Source of the DNA: Haliclona indistincta
Lineage: Eukaryota > Porifera > Demospongiae > Haplosclerida > Chalinidae
DNA length: 64,000 nt
Assembly: GCA_964017065.1 (NCBI GenBank)
Contig: OZ024783.1
Location: 10,630,885 to 10,694,884 of the forward strand
Direction: 5' to 3'
This document shows positions 10,461-22,518 of the stretch, one piece after another. The notes under the pieces were generated by a model that was not told the origin of the DNA, made no database searches, and saw only the letters and a list, made by a program, of their open reading frames with translations. Both the position numbers and the translations under genes were made by a program. Every line of letters begins with the position of its first letter. Within the stretch, counting starts at the first letter, position 1.

Positions 10461-11934
10461 ATGTGTGGATAAAATTAATATTCAGCAATGGGTCATGTAG
10501 TATAGTCAATAATTGGTCATGTAGTGGGTCACCATGTACACACATTCACACACACACACTGTTGACACTTCTCCACTGCTCCACCATCACCATCTCCTCC
10601 TCGTTCACCATGGTAACCGTGTGTAATAGTACACAGTATTACACAGTGTTATACTATGGTGTCATCACATTCTCATTGCTGCTACAATAGTTATTATATT
10701 ATATTATATTATTATTTTAGCAATTGAAGGTAATTGAGACAAAATTAATTAAATAAAGTTTTATCCTAAATCATATCCATTAACAATTATCTTAATACAC
10801 AACACAGTGTGATATCAATCACAGTAAAGTGGCTGGAGACATGATGATATGTATCTTTATTTGATCATATGTTTTGGCTGACAAGGTTGTCATGAAAATA
10901 CTAAAAAAAGCAAACTATTAAAAGTTGGTTGAAAATGATCAATCCATTCTAGACACACTAGACAACAATAATCAGTGGACTTAAAGTTAGAGTGAATCAA
11001 GACATCACATGTAGTACAATGGCCCCATCACCACCACCACTATAAACATGTCCCCTGTAGTACCCACAATAGCGATGCAGCATAAAATTTGAAAATATCG
11101 ACAAATATCTGCCATGTTGTGTGGCAGGAAGGAAGTCAAGAAGTGCAGTGGAATGCTGTTGCGTCCAAACAGCAGAAGTCAGGTACACCTTGCTAGTGTT
11201 TTGATGCACATGTTTTAATGATTTATTACATGTGTATTGCCATGTAATATGCTGTTGCGCCATGTTTGGTGGGACTACTTGATCACCGTTTGATGTTGCA
11301 GTAGTCTGTGAGCCCCTGTCATAAGGTATGCAAGGCACTCTCTTCACTAAAGGAATCAATAACAAGATTCGTCGCTTACTGACCAACATCTTTGTCTCTC
11401 TAAGATATGCAAGTGGTTGGCCTATACTGTGTTTCATCTAAAATGCCCACTTCGCTTACTCTAAATGGACACCTTCACCTGTAAATTATTTTTTAGTCTA
11501 TTAATTGTTGCTAGCACACAGGCATTCATGGCAGCAGGACTCTATGTAACTCAAGTCATACTCATTGCTTCTATCAGAGTATGTCTGCAGACCACATCAT
11601 TGTGGTCTGCCATAAAGTATGCTAATGACTTGTGCAAGTTAATATGTGATTCTTGAGATTATAACCTTACAATTTATGATAGGCTAAAGTAGACAAGACC
11701 TCAATATCGAGGTTTGAGTCAGACTGTCAGTCAGACGAGTAGTTGTAAGCTATTTCTCTCGACACCTTTCAACACCTGTTTGAGAGAATCAGGCAAAGCA
11801 TCACATCATGTCATGTCATCACGTAATATCATCATCAGAAAATCTCTTTGTTTTATCATTCCGCTATAATTAGTATCTTCAGCAGTTATAGTCATCACGC
11901 CATACTATAAGAAGAGACATTGAAGAAAGAACCA
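10461..11934. other. Non-coding; simple CA-rich tract and scattered repeat pieces
   Basis: Includes an ACACACAC run near 10545-10560. The segment at 11150-11250 reappears near 17560-17640 (ACACTTGCTAGTGTTT-like, ATGCACATGTTTTAAT). A 146-codon minus-strand ORF at 10997-11437 lacks a recognisable domain, and I treat it as chance. Confidence 0.5.
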
Positions 11935-12165
11935 GGCGATCTTATCCTTTCAATCGGTTCTGCTGCTAGGACGTGGTTTGAAGGATTTCTAAGACTAATC
12001 TACACTTCCGACTTGTTTGGTAAACATGGTTCTCTTTATAACAAAGCCAAAGCATGAGACTAGAATAAACTTTCTTTAAGTCAGGCAGTCATTGCAGAAA
12101 CTATGTGTATGCCAAATCTGCTGCTGAGAAGGGAAAACCCTCACACTGTCAGTGTTTAGACAGTG
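11935..12165. repeat. Dispersed repeat R2, copy 2
   Basis: Matches 9625-9850 with small indels. It lies just upstream of compound element copy A. Confidence 0.7.
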
Positions 12166-12617
12166 ACACAACGACACAGCGTGTGACAGCGGCAGTGTTA
12201 TGTACTGAACTATCATCATCATTGTCATCATCATAGTTATTAGTTCATGCTCAATACCAAAGAGTCATAAGAGTTGTCTTATATGTAGATGCACCATCAT
12301 CATCTTGTCATAACCATCACATCATGTCATCATGTAATAACAATATCATCAGCGACAAATCACCGTTAAATCTTTGTATTATCATTCCACTATAATTAGT
12401 ATCTTCTGCATTAATATAGTTATCCACATTTATTACGCCATACAATAATAAGAGAGAACTAAAAATCAGATCATCCAACAGTAGTGAAAAACTAGGGAAT
12501 CAGAGGTACTAAATCATACTATTTAGATGCTTTAGTTTCAAACATCAGGTCTAAAGAAACTAGTGTTATTGTTAAAATGGTTAGTCTTCAACAATCACGT
12601 GCTTTGCTATCATTTGC

Positions 12618-13990
12618 AATGGACTCACTCCTACTCATTACAGTTGGCCACATGTGGCAACACATCCGTTTTTATTATCGTGGTAGTTGTTTAACCAATT
12701 AGTGCATATAATGTGATCAGTCTTGTGTTTCAGGTGAAGGGAACACTCAAAAAATGGTATCCCCCTGCAGGTAGAAGGTCTGCAATGGCTAGGGACGCGT
12801 ACAATATTCCGGAACAATTTTGGGAATAATGGGCTGATGTGGGAATAATTTTGAGAATTTTGGAAGCGAATTTTCAAACCACACCCTCACATGTGTGCTA
12901 CTATACTACTAGATCTACTGACAGTACGGCAGAGGTGGCAGAGGCAGCTGAAGCAAGCGAGTCTACAGTGACTGTGACTCTCTCATCATCACCTCCGTCA
13001 TCAGACAGTGAGGCAGACGCAGAAATAACATCCTCGTCTGAGACGGGACGTCATACACAGTCGCCCGAGCCATCACTTCTGAGTCGCTTACGTGCACCTC
13101 AGCTAGCAGAAATCTGAAGGAAGCGTTCTGTTCATCGTAATTACCCACCGAAAGGAAAGAGACCGTCCAAAGGTCGTGGACACTTGCAAAAAGTCATTAT
13201 TTTAATAATTTTCAAAGAATAATATCGAGAATTTTGGGCAAGATGAATGGGAATAATGGGTGAAAATTTTGAGAAGTTCCAGAAAGAATAATAGGCAGAA
13301 CTTCAGGAATATTGTGCTCGTCCCTAGCAATGGCGGTTGACCCATTTGAAGCGGGGAGCTACGTGTACATGGAACAGTTGGAAGTGATGGATAGTTGCAC
13401 GCCCTCACCGGAAACTCCTGTGCTACCTGAGAGATGGGCACGCATCAACACGCCGTTAAAAGCAGAAGAATGGGAATGCGAGAAATCTGTTCACTCATTA
13501 AGCCACAAATGAATGGTGCAACGTCATTTCAGAAAAATGAATTCTTCTAAATTTGGTTCCTATGACTGCTGGTCTTGTTCAACTGCTAGATTCATTCAAG
13601 TTAAAGACAATATTTTTCTTTCAATCAGCACCACATACCGGCTTACTTATCAATTTCATTGTCTCAATTAATGACTTTTTAATGCGCTACATTTGTGAGG
13701 AGAGTAACTCAAATGTCGAGTCTGTTGAATTTAAAGATAAAGAATACCACAAACATCACTTGCCATTTTTAACATAAATAGATTCCTATCCATATCAGAA
13801 AAGTCCTGTTCAGATAAAGAGTCCATGTATTATTGTCCTCATAGCCATTGCAACAACTGGAACATGGTCTCTTCACATGGCCAATGGCCATGTGAAGATA
13901 CCAAATTATATAAAACATCCGTTTTTATAATTATAAAAACTGATGTGTTGCCACATGTAACCAATTGTAATGAGGATAAGTGAGTCCATT
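12618..13990. mobile_element. TIR element inside copy A
   Basis: Ends are inverted repeats of about 60 bp: AATGGACTCACTCCTACTCA at 12618, with its reverse complement finishing at 13990 in GTGAGTCCATT. Both carry CACATGTGGCAACACATC further in. It encloses a Ser/Glu-rich ORF (12901-13117) followed by RKR...YPPKGKRPSKGRG and a second short ORF. Copy B has the same element at 22841-24227. I could not define a target-site duplication. Confidence 0.65.
12904..13193 (+). pseudogene. Ser/Glu-rich ORF with an RKR...PPKGKRPSKG tail
   Basis: Reads through a Thr/Ala/Glu stretch and SSSPPSSDSEADAEITSSSE to LLSRLRAPQLAEI, then a TGA. In the same frame it continues RKRSVHRNYPPKGKRPSKGR. That tail resembles the L-x-RKR...NPPxGKxxSKG lead-in before a BED-like zinc finger in some transposon proteins. 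This is memory of a pattern, not a search. The stop is present in both copies. Confidence 0.3.
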
Positions 13991-14194
13991 ACATGGTCTC
14001 TTCGCATGGCCAATTGGCTCTCACAAAACTTCTCATTCATCCAGCTACACATCGCTTAGTAAGAAGAATGGTCTCTGAATTCTACTTGCTCCTTCCTAGC
14101 CCTTATAACTACAGGACAACCACTACAATTATGATCAACATGCTATATAATCGAATATGCTATGCTATGATCTGCTAGAGGAAGAGAAGCCACA

Positions 14195-16266
14195 GTGACC
14201 CTTGAACCAGCTTGTGGTCAATGTAACATCAATGAAGTATGCAACAACAAGGTCAGAGACCAGGTTGGGTTTGAAGTAGTCTTATTAGATTCAAAGTGCT
14301 ATCCACTTGTCACCAATGGTGATACTTCTGACCCGGACTTATGGAAGAGTACAATAAAAATCATTGCTGGACCTAGGGAAGTATATATTTCGTTAGGAGG
14401 TATACCAGCTCAGGCGAAACGCAAAGGGTCCCAATTCTGCTCATACGCCAAGATACTTTCGCACTCTAATAAACGCGCACCAAAACGGCAGCTAGGAAGC
14501 GTCAGTCTTCAAACGGCTACGTCTTCGCTCGTGTGATAATCCTTGGCCTAAAACTATTTCTTACTCATAAGTCATGCACTCCTGCATGTTATCATGTCCA
14601 TCAGAGTGCAGTAGACGCAGTAATGTTAAAAATATAGTGCAAAACATATTGAAAGTACTAGTTTGCAAAAAGGTGGCACGTTTTTGTTTTTACAGCGGTA
14701 GGGCAAATTTAAGAACATCTACCACTAGGTCAGACATCCAGGCGCATATTCTGAAGGTTTCACCGTTGTCTTACATAAACTACTCTCTTGAGAGGTATAT
14801 TTGTTGACCACATAATGAAAATGTTAATATACAATTGCATACTGATAGATAAATTTTGCCTGGGTAAATTGGAGTCCCACCATCCAGGAAGACCTTGTGG
14901 GCCATGTTTCTTGTGTAGTAAGATGCAGGGAAGATACAGTCACTTGAATACATTAGAAGAGCAACATCAGGAGTTTTTTTCAGCGCTACTCAACCATCCT
15001 AGGTGATAGCTGCATGTGCTGTGCGCATAGAATGGAGGCAGTGTGGCATATGAATGATGCTCACTATAATTTTATTCCAAAGTGGAAAAGAAATCACTAA
15101 ATAATAGTGACGGGCCAGACAAACAGCTAGCTTGTCAGCCGTACACAAGGCATAGCCCTGATGCCATAACAGTCACCGAGTACCTAACTGAGCACACAGA
15201 ATTTAGTGCTACAGTGATGACAGATGATGTATTGTGCAAAGCATGCTATGATAAGCATTTAACAATATTAAACTTTAATAGCATTAGCCATAGTGATTCT
15301 GAAGAAGCTTGGAGTACATGATGACAATCTGGAGCATGAAAGCAAAGGATGAGGTCACTACACACCTTACCAAATCAGTTTTGAGTACTGTACTTTTTGT
15401 TGCAAAGAACTTGCAGCAATATAGAGCTGGAATGCATAAAAGGACCAATTGTACACAACAATTGTACGCATACAACAGTGGCACACTTTTCTTTTTACAC
15501 ACCTATACCGCAATGAACTACACCAAATTGTAGCTAAATCCCTGTTCTATAACACTACTAGGTTATATAGAGTGTCTGATTTACCTCTGTGAAGTGAAGC
15601 GGCCTCAAAGCGCAAACCAACAATAGCAAATAGTAGACAGGACTCAGTTGAGATCGCTGTATATCATATCTACAACACGCTGTCATCATCGAGACTCCGC
15701 TAAACAATAACTATAACAGTTAGTAAGCAATAGAACGCCAATTTAGCCAACAGTTCAGGAGACAACAGCTGTAATGGCCAAGTTTCCTAACGCGACTAGC
15801 ATTCCTTCATTTTCGCCTGAGCTGATTCAGTTGATTGGTCTAAGCATTTAAAAAAGAGTTGTGATGATGAGCCTCCCTCTAAGAAGCAAAAACTGCCAGT
15901 GCCAAATGACAACCCAAATATTAGACCGACTGAATAAAATTGATCGCCGTAATTACTATTTGAGGATCTTAAGAAGGTATTTGAGTGCTGCATTTGTAAG
16001 GCTACATGTCGTAAACCATTGGTTTTTTCTGTTGTGGCCGAATCATAGGTTCTCGGACTTGTGCTGATCTAACTGCCAGTCGACGTAGCCCGTTGTGTAG
16101 AGCAATCTCTGAACACAAGATTTGAAATTAAAGGATTTTCTAGATTATTGTCTATATTTCATTCTATGGAATCAATAGAATCGGAGGAGTTCCTTTTTGA
16201 ACAGCAGGCAGCCAGTGTATGTGACCTATGTAGCGATGATGATCTTGATATGTCAGGACCACACTA
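14195..16266 (+). pseudogene. RING-like zinc-binding ORF of copy A, split by an insertion
   Basis: The 5' part (14195-14410) reads GFEVVLLDSKCYPLV, DLWKSTIKIIAGPREVYISLGG. After the inserted element (14411-15819) the frame resumes SVDWSKHLKKS and DDEPPSKKQKLPVPNDN. It then continues through a CCICKATCRKPL...CCG Cys-rich motif to the end of the unit at 16266. The Cys spacing resembles a RING/U-box half. A 1-nt excess at AACCCAAATATT and another change near the Cys motif break the frame. Copy B carries different lesions. Function is unknown. Confidence 0.5.
14411..15819. mobile_element. 1.41-kb TIR element with AGCT target duplication
   Basis: Begins CAGGCGAAACGC and ends TTTCGCCTG, giving 9-bp terminal inverted repeats CAGGCGAAA. 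It is flanked by AGCT at 14407-14410 and 15820-15823. Copy B has the uninterrupted site ACCAGCTGATTC, so the boundaries and the 4-bp duplication are direct observations. Inside are decayed frames with Cys pairs (CGPCFLC, CMCCAH, LCKACY) that could be remains of a zinc-binding transposase or accessory protein. The superfamily was not identified. Confidence 0.8.
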
Positions 16267-16509
16267 ACTCACACATGTATGGATGTACTGTTTCGCTAGC
16301 TATAATTGCCTATTTCCTTAGTTGTAGTTTGCATACTATTATGATTGCTACTTTTGATTTTGATTGTCAAGTAACACTGGAGTACGTACTAGTATAGTCT
16401 GTATACGCGTGCTCATGTGTACACTACTCGTTTCACATGAGCACGTATAATTGCCTATGTGCACGTGATATAGTCTGCATAGGTGTGGTCATTCCAGCTC
16501 AAAATCAAA

Positions 16510-16995
16510 ATGGAAGCTTTTGAACCAACCATCACACTCTTGTTCACACAAGGGTGCGACTATCAGTTCGTATCTTCAGGGAGTTGCCGCCGGAAGACGT
16601 GGTTTTTCGACAACAAGTGTGAGACGATTTTGCTCAAATAGAGGAATGAGAATTCAACATAATTTAAGCGGCTTACAGTTAGATCAAGTGGTGAGGTTCT
16701 TCGTAGGAGAGGAACATTACAAGGACTTTTTCGTTCACACGGAATTCAAGTGAGCCAAAGGCGAATTGCATCGTCACTGAGAAGATTGGCTCCCTTTCAG
16801 TACCAGGAACGGCGTCAAGACACCTATCGTCTGCTCAATCCAGTTTCATGCCCCGCTTCGCACTATGGTGAGAAACTTCATTTAGACCAAAATGAAAAAA
16901 TGGTCATGTGTTACTCATGTATAGGCGTGACGCGACGGGACCCATGGACCACCAATGCTGCACAGCGGCGGACAGAAAAGCAGCTGCAGCAGGAA
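16510..16995 (+). pseudogene. Integrase/DDE-like ORF of copy A
   Basis: ATG at 16510 (MEAFEPTITLLFTQG). The fragments then read MRIQHNLSGLQLDQVVRFF, EEHYKDFFVHTEF, SQRRIASSLRRLAPF and YGEKLHLDQNEKMVM. The layout of an LxRxL helix-turn-helix-like region followed by HLDQNEK resembles the integrase-core proteins of some metazoan elements. There the Asp after HL would be the first acidic residue of a DDE triad. At least two frameshifts are present and the downstream catalytic part is missing. Confidence 0.45.
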
Positions 16996-17960
16996 TGATT
17001 CGAGCCGGGATCCGTGACAAGAACTGAAGAATTGATTTGTACTAGAACTATTATCATTGACACACATTTACATTATTATGATAAAATCTGGACGTCTCAT
17101 TATCGTGGTGGTATCACGTGGATCCTACATCTTTTCAACCTTTTGTGTCGTTTCTCACTAGCAGTTTAGAACTTGCGCCATGACTGTTTGTTTGCCCTTC
17201 AGGAGGTAAAATCTGGCAAATGTAATCATTGTTATTATAACAAGTGCTGTTGTGCTCATTACGAATAATCCGCTTAATCGAAAATCAAATTTAAAGCATT
17301 CTAAGCAAGGGCGTATAGTCTTCGACAAGAGGGCAGGTATCTCTCCCTATTAAGTCGTCTTTAACGGAGTCCATCTTTACCTACCACTTACAGACGAGTT
17401 TAATGGAATTAGCGATTTATCCTTATCTTCTGTAGGAGACAAATATCTGCCAAAGATAAAGAGATAAAGACATTGATGTGGCTGTAAAATCACTAAAGAA
17501 TAATGAAGATCTCAACTCTTTTCTTAAAGAAGCAAAGATTATGTTGCTGTGTCCAAAATACAAACAATAAGGTACACTTGCTAGTGTTTGATGCACATGT
17601 TTTAATATTTATTTTATTACATGTATATTGATTATTCATAACCATTTTAAAGCACGGTTGAAGTAATTACAATACGAAAAAATTTGATTGATTTATAACA
17701 TACCTTCAGGCTTGGTCAAGAATTAGCTGTGTTCATAGCCCATAGCGGTATCAGGCTTCTGGTAGACACTATAAACAGCAACACCAACAGCTTTCACTAT
17801 TACATATTTTTCTCAATTACTGATTTGAAAATTGACAGTGGAAAGATGTGTGCGCCCTGAATGAGGTTTGAGGGTTTTAGATGGTACTTCCTTTAAACAC
17901 ATGTCTGCCGTGCTCCGTTAAGTCAAGGAGTGCAGTAGAATGCTGCTGTATACAGAGCTT
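16989..17960. other. Non-coding; repeat family R5 near its start
   Basis: 17020-17222 matches 27935-28140 (GAACTATTATCATTGACACA, TTCTCACTAGCAGTTTAGAA, GTTTGTTTGCCCTTCAGGAG). Short versions of its end occur at 26690-26728, 26968-26998 and 28960-28997. The rest is AT-rich without ORFs. Confidence 0.6.
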
Positions 17961-17964
17961 TCAG

Positions 17965-18460
17965 CTCAAAAATTATCTGATCAATCCTAGATGGCTGAAG
18001 AAAACATCAAAACAGTAAAGACCTGGGGAATGCCTCTCTGAGAATTGCCATCTTTGATTTTCGACATTGAGCAGTGATTTAAATGGACTGCTTGCAAGCA
18101 CGATTAAATCCAGTTAAAATAGCGAAGATATAAGCTATAATTTGTTTTCAGCCAATATCATCTTGATATTGAATCATCATAGTCATCTTGAATTGCAGTC
18201 AATCAAAGTGAGAATAGTCACCAGCAAAGTACCACACCGACTTATATGGCGGTGTGGTACGAAATTCTAGCACCAATGCTGGAATTCGCAGACGCTATAA
18301 TATACGCCCTTGCAGACTTCACTACTAAAATAACGACTCGAAGGACCAAAGTAAAGCACTGTGTCTCTGTAAAACTCAGTTCAACCAACTACATCTTAGT
18401 GTATTTCCTTGTTATGTCATTTATCATTAATTTTTTCCTTCGTCACGTCAAAAAAAAGAC
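17965..18460. repeat. Dispersed repeat R3, copy 2
   Basis: Full-length partner of 8590-9010, with an extra segment of about 125 bp (near 18220-18345) absent from copy 1. That extra segment opens with a perfect 11-bp-arm hairpin, GTACCACACCG ... CGGTGTGGTAC, at 18231-18262. Confidence 0.75.
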
Positions 18461-18641
18461 TTAACTTATTGTTAGTTACTAGACATTGTTTAATTTTTTT
18501 ACTAATAAAATTTACAGGCTACCAGCACGTAAAACATCTGAAACATAATGTCGATCAACTTTCTTTATTATTTATTTTTGCTTGTAAAATTTGCATTTGC
18601 ATTTGTTTCATCACTCCAACAAAGGCTTATAACACAAGCAC

Positions 18642-19344
18642 TTGCTTCCAGCTGAAGTGACTGTATTAGTAGGAATTATAATGCTGATGCCAGTATCTCC
18701 AAAGCAAGCAGCTGAAAGTGCTCAAGCAGTGCTCCAGTGTCTTTGGTACCTCGTTCGTCCTAAGAAGGATTGGATGAAGAGTCAGTCTGTTTTAGAGAGT
18801 GGGTGCTTTATGCTGTTTTCACTGTTCTATAGGAGTATAATACTAGACGGGGAACCAGAAAAGAAGAAAGAATGAAGGTGATGATGAAGGTGTGGACCCT
18901 GTGATCGTGTTCCTCTTGGGTCCCTCAGAGCATATTCACCATTGTATTCAACTGCCATCATCACCCGTTCAGGTTGGTCGTGATCCTGAGGAATCCTTCA
19001 TTAACACTACTACTTGGATTCATGAAACAATTACAAACCTCCCTGGCTTTCAAGACTCATATAGCTGCCTCCCTGCAATGACATTTACACCAGGCCAACA
19101 AGGCGCCACTGCTCTCCGTCATTTTACATACCCAAGAATGCCATTGGTATTCCAAAAAATGGATGCGCCGATGTGTGCTGCTGTGACAGCTGAATTTGCC
19201 AACCCTAAATGGAGAGCCGAGGCAGTGGCAGCAGGAGTATCTCTTGGAACAATAGTGATAGCAAGACGCACTCCACCAACATCAGCATACATCTCCTTCA
19301 GGACAAGATCTTATGGACCATTTTTAGGAGTGGCTGGAATATGA
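18642..19344 (+). CDS. Unrecognised ORF pair upstream of the LINE
   Basis: The longer frame (about 18868-19344) reads NEGDDEGVDPVIVFLLGPSE and continues through NTTTWIHETI, TFTPGQQGATALRHF and RTRSYGPFLGVAGI to a TGA. The frame before it ends LDGEPEKKKE and is offset by one base at the point where the second begins, so one protein broken by a frameshift is possible. I recognise no domain. It lies between repeat R3 and the LINE in the same orientation, so a LINE first ORF or a captured host exon are both open. Confidence 0.3.
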
Positions 19345-19741
19345 TTACCTAGTGTTCACATGCAGTTAACACTCTTCTTATTGACTTCCCCAATGGAGTA
19401 TTAGCATGTATTATCAGCTGTTGCTTAGCTCATTTCTCTCACTTTTTCTCCATGTGTTGTGTTGGGGCACAGCAAGCAACACACCATCTACTTGTCCTAC
19501 TAAAACTTCCCCTAGTTTGGTACATCCGCAAGTGCCTTCTACTAGTGTTGCCAGGGATCCTGGTATAGCTGTACCTCCAACTTCCAACAATCCAGGTACA
19601 ACTCTTCCTTCAACCTCTTCTTCTGACTCTTGACTACTCCAAGATTCTAATCAGGGTGATTTTTCAACATTTACAACTTTTTGTGAGCATTCTCCTTGTC
19701 CTCAACCTGTAAGTGTTGATACCCCCACTGTTAATGTAGCC

Positions 19742-20783
19742 TCTGTGTCTAGTTCAAGCTCAAATACCTTTATTGTACTCTACTATAATGCCAGGAGCCT
19801 CTTGCCAAAATTTGACGATTTGTATGCTGTCATTGCAGCTCTCAATCCTGACATTGTCTGTATAGTTGAGTCTTGGCTTTGTTCTGACATATCCGTATCT
19901 GAAATTTCCGTCCCTGGTTATCAAATTATTCGACTTGACAGAAACAGACATGGAGGTGGTGTGCTTTTTTATTTAAAAAATATTTTTGTATTTCAAATTT
20001 TACCTTTTTCTAATTCCCTGGAGATATTATCTATTGTTATTGGTAATGGTCATGGTAAAGTTTATTTCTCTTTTTTATCGTCCTCCGAGTTTCCCTGTAG
20101 ATATTTTTGATAATTTATTTTTGTACCTTTCCCAACTCAATTTTCCACAGTTTTCTAATTTTATTTTGCTCGGAGACTTTAATGTAAATTTTTATAACTC
20201 TAACCATTATCTGTTTCATAAACTTCAGGACATTTTCAATTCCCTTGGTCTCACTCAAGTTGTAAATTCACCCACTCACTTATCATCTTCTGGTTCATCT
20301 CTTATTGATTTAGTTTTTTTATCTTCACCCTCTTTTCTTCAGACATGTTCTACTCTTCCTCCTCTCTTAAATTCTGACCATCTTGGACTGTTCATTCGAC
20401 TTTGTTGGCAAAAATCCAACCGTAGCACATCTCACTCTAGTCGAACTATTTGGCGATATGACTTTGCTGATTGGGACAGAGCTTGTGACCTTATTTCCAG
20501 TACTGATTGGGAGTCTGTTCTTGACTTTGATGATGTCAATGACTGCTGGCTAAATTGGAAGAGTCACTTCCTTGAAATGATTGAGTTATGTGTCCCTAAG
20601 GCTGTTCTTCCTAAGCGTCAGAATCTTCCATGGCTAACTAAACCAATCATCCAAGCTATTCGCAGGAGAAACCTGCTCTTCAAACAGGCTAAACTTTCTG
20701 GCGATTTTACTAAATATAAAGCTTGTAGGAATAAGATTGTTCAACAACTCAGACTAGCAAAACAGCAGTTTCTCACATCTTGA
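19742..20783 (+). pseudogene. LINE endonuclease domain, frameshifted
   Basis: Starts in one frame with FIVLYYNARSLLPKFDDL, IVCIVESWLCSDI and HGGGVLFYLKN. After a frameshift near 20060 it continues in another frame with RPPSFPVDIFDN, ILLGDFNVNFYN, SLIDLVFLS and NSDHLGLFI. These are the conserved blocks of LINE exonuclease-endonuclease-phosphatase domains (NARS, E-SWL, GDFN, SDH), which nick the target DNA to prime reverse transcription. A second frame break near 20780 separates it from the reverse transcriptase. Confidence 0.8.
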
Positions 20784-22518
20784 TCCTAAGTGCCCCAAAA
20801 ATTTCTGGAAAGCTTATAAAATATTGAATGATTCTCCATCTTCCATTCCTGTTTTGTCCAGTGGTTCCACTGTAGCTGAATCCAGTATAGAAAAGGCTAA
20901 TCTCCTCAATGAATTTTTTGTATCCTGTTTTAACACTTCTGTTCCTCCTCTTGATGCTGATAATTCGTTTCTTTCACCTGTTTGCCCTGACTTATTCTCT
21001 GATGACCTTTTGTGTACGGAAGAATATGTTTTTGACCTACTCGTTTCCCTGAATGTCACTAAGTCTAGTGGACCTGACAATATTTCCCCCCACATGTTGA
21101 AATTCACAGCTGGTGCTATCGCTCCTGGTTTGACCTTATTGTTCAATAAATCTCTTAAATCTGGAGTTGTCCCTAAAGAGTGGAAAATCGCACGAATCAC
21201 ACCAGTTCCTAAGGTCTCTTCTCCAAAAACACCTGACAACTTTCGCCCAATTTCTTTGTTAAGTCTTCTGTGCAAGACTTTGGAAAGGCATGTTTGTAAC
21301 AAACTTGTTGAATACATTGATGACCATAACTTACTCTCTAACGCGCAATGGGGATTTAGAGCTGGTCGTTCCACTGTCTCAGCTCTTGTTTCTTCTACGT
21401 CTACTTGGTTTAATGACCTGGACATTGGACATGACATTTGTTCCATTTTCTTTGACTACAAAAAAGCGTTCGACTCTGTACCACACCGTTCTCTTCTAGA
21501 TAAACTTGTTTCCTTCAACTTCATTATGCACTTGATACATTGGATTGCTAATTACCTGACAAACAGAATTCAAAGGGTAGTTATTGAGGGAGAAACTTCT
21601 GGTGATGCATTGGTACTTTCCGGTGTTCCTCAGGGTTCGGTAATTGGGCCCTTATTGTTTTTAATCTATGTCGATGGAGTTACTTCTATTTCTACCTCTG
21701 CATCCTCCCTGTACGCAGATGATCTCATGCTCTATAAATCCATCTCTTCTAATGATTTTCATGCCGTTCAACAGGACATTGATGCTATCCAACGCTGGTC
21801 TGCCGACAATTACCTTACCCTCAATCCATCTAAGTGTAAATGCATGATCATCTCTAGGAAAAGAGGTCTACAACCTCCATCTCCTCTTTATCTGAATGGC
21901 ATGCCGCTTGATATAGTTGATTCATTCAGGTATCTTGGAGTGACTCTATCTAGTGATCTGTCCTGGTCTCTCCACGTTACCAACGTGTGCTCCAAAGCTA
22001 GGCAGATCTTGGGTCTTGTTTACAGAAGGTTCTATTCAGCTAATAATCCAGCCATTATTCTAAATCTTTACACCTCCCTTGTCCGTTCCCGTCTTGAGTA
22101 TGCCAATCAAATTTGGTCTCCTTACATTGCCCTTGACATTGATAAACTTGAAGGTGTTCAAAAGTTTGCTTTGCGAATGGCTTCTAGAAACTGGTCCGTA
22201 AACTATCAGGATTTGCTCATTCAGTTTGATATACCAACTCTTCAGCGAAGAAGATATGAGTCAAGGCTTCAATTTCTTTTCAAAGTTGTTAATAACCAAT
22301 GCTATTTTCCTCCTGGTCTTGTCTCATTTCGTAATTCTCATTCTTACAATACTTGTTTTTTCCATGCCCGTTTATTACATCAACCTTTCACCCACTCTAA
22401 TTATTCTTATTATTCTTTTATTCCTAACACAATTTCTGACTGGAACTCCCTTCCTTCTGAAATTACTTCTTCTTTATCCTTTTCTTCTTTTAAATCACTG
22501 TTAATCAAGTTAAGATAA
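20784..22518 (+). CDS. LINE reverse transcriptase
   Basis: About 565 residues in one open frame. Visible RT blocks: NFRPISLLSLLCKTLERHV, QWGFRAGRST, FFDYKKAFDSVPHRSLL, GVPQGSVIGPLLFLIYVDGV, the catalytic box SLYADDLMLY (YADD at 21712-21723), FRYLGVTLSSDLSW and the C-terminal LEGVQKFALRMASRNW. It copies element RNA at the nicked target. The RT frame itself has no internal stop, but it is cut from its endonuclease by a frameshift near 20780, so the element as given is not intact. Confidence 0.9.

Larger units (their letters stand above)
12415..16988 (+). mobile_element. Compound element, copy A
   Basis: Matches 22627-25803 from ATAGTTATCCACATTTAT to GACAGAAAAGCAGCTGCA at what looks like well over 90% identity, except for one extra 1.4-kb insertion (14411-15819). 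In order it holds a 1.37-kb inverted-repeat element, a RING-like ORF, and an integrase-like ORF, all carrying lesions. A two-gene DNA transposon or provirus-like unit is the simplest reading. A segmental duplication of host sequence containing transposons is the alternative. The outermost termini were not resolved. Confidence 0.7.

Noticed and set aside
10997..11437. 146-codon minus-strand ORF
   Set aside because: No recognisable domain, and it overlaps a segment that reappears near 17.6 kb as repeat.
18231..18262. Hairpin GTACCACACCG...CGGTGTGGTAC as a terminator or miRNA
   Set aside because: Arms are only 11 bp with no U-run or precursor-length stem; more likely a border of the small segment inserted in repeat R3.
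20814..21446. 210-codon minus-strand ORF
   Set aside because: Shadow of the LINE reverse transcriptase on the opposite strand; no domain in its own right.
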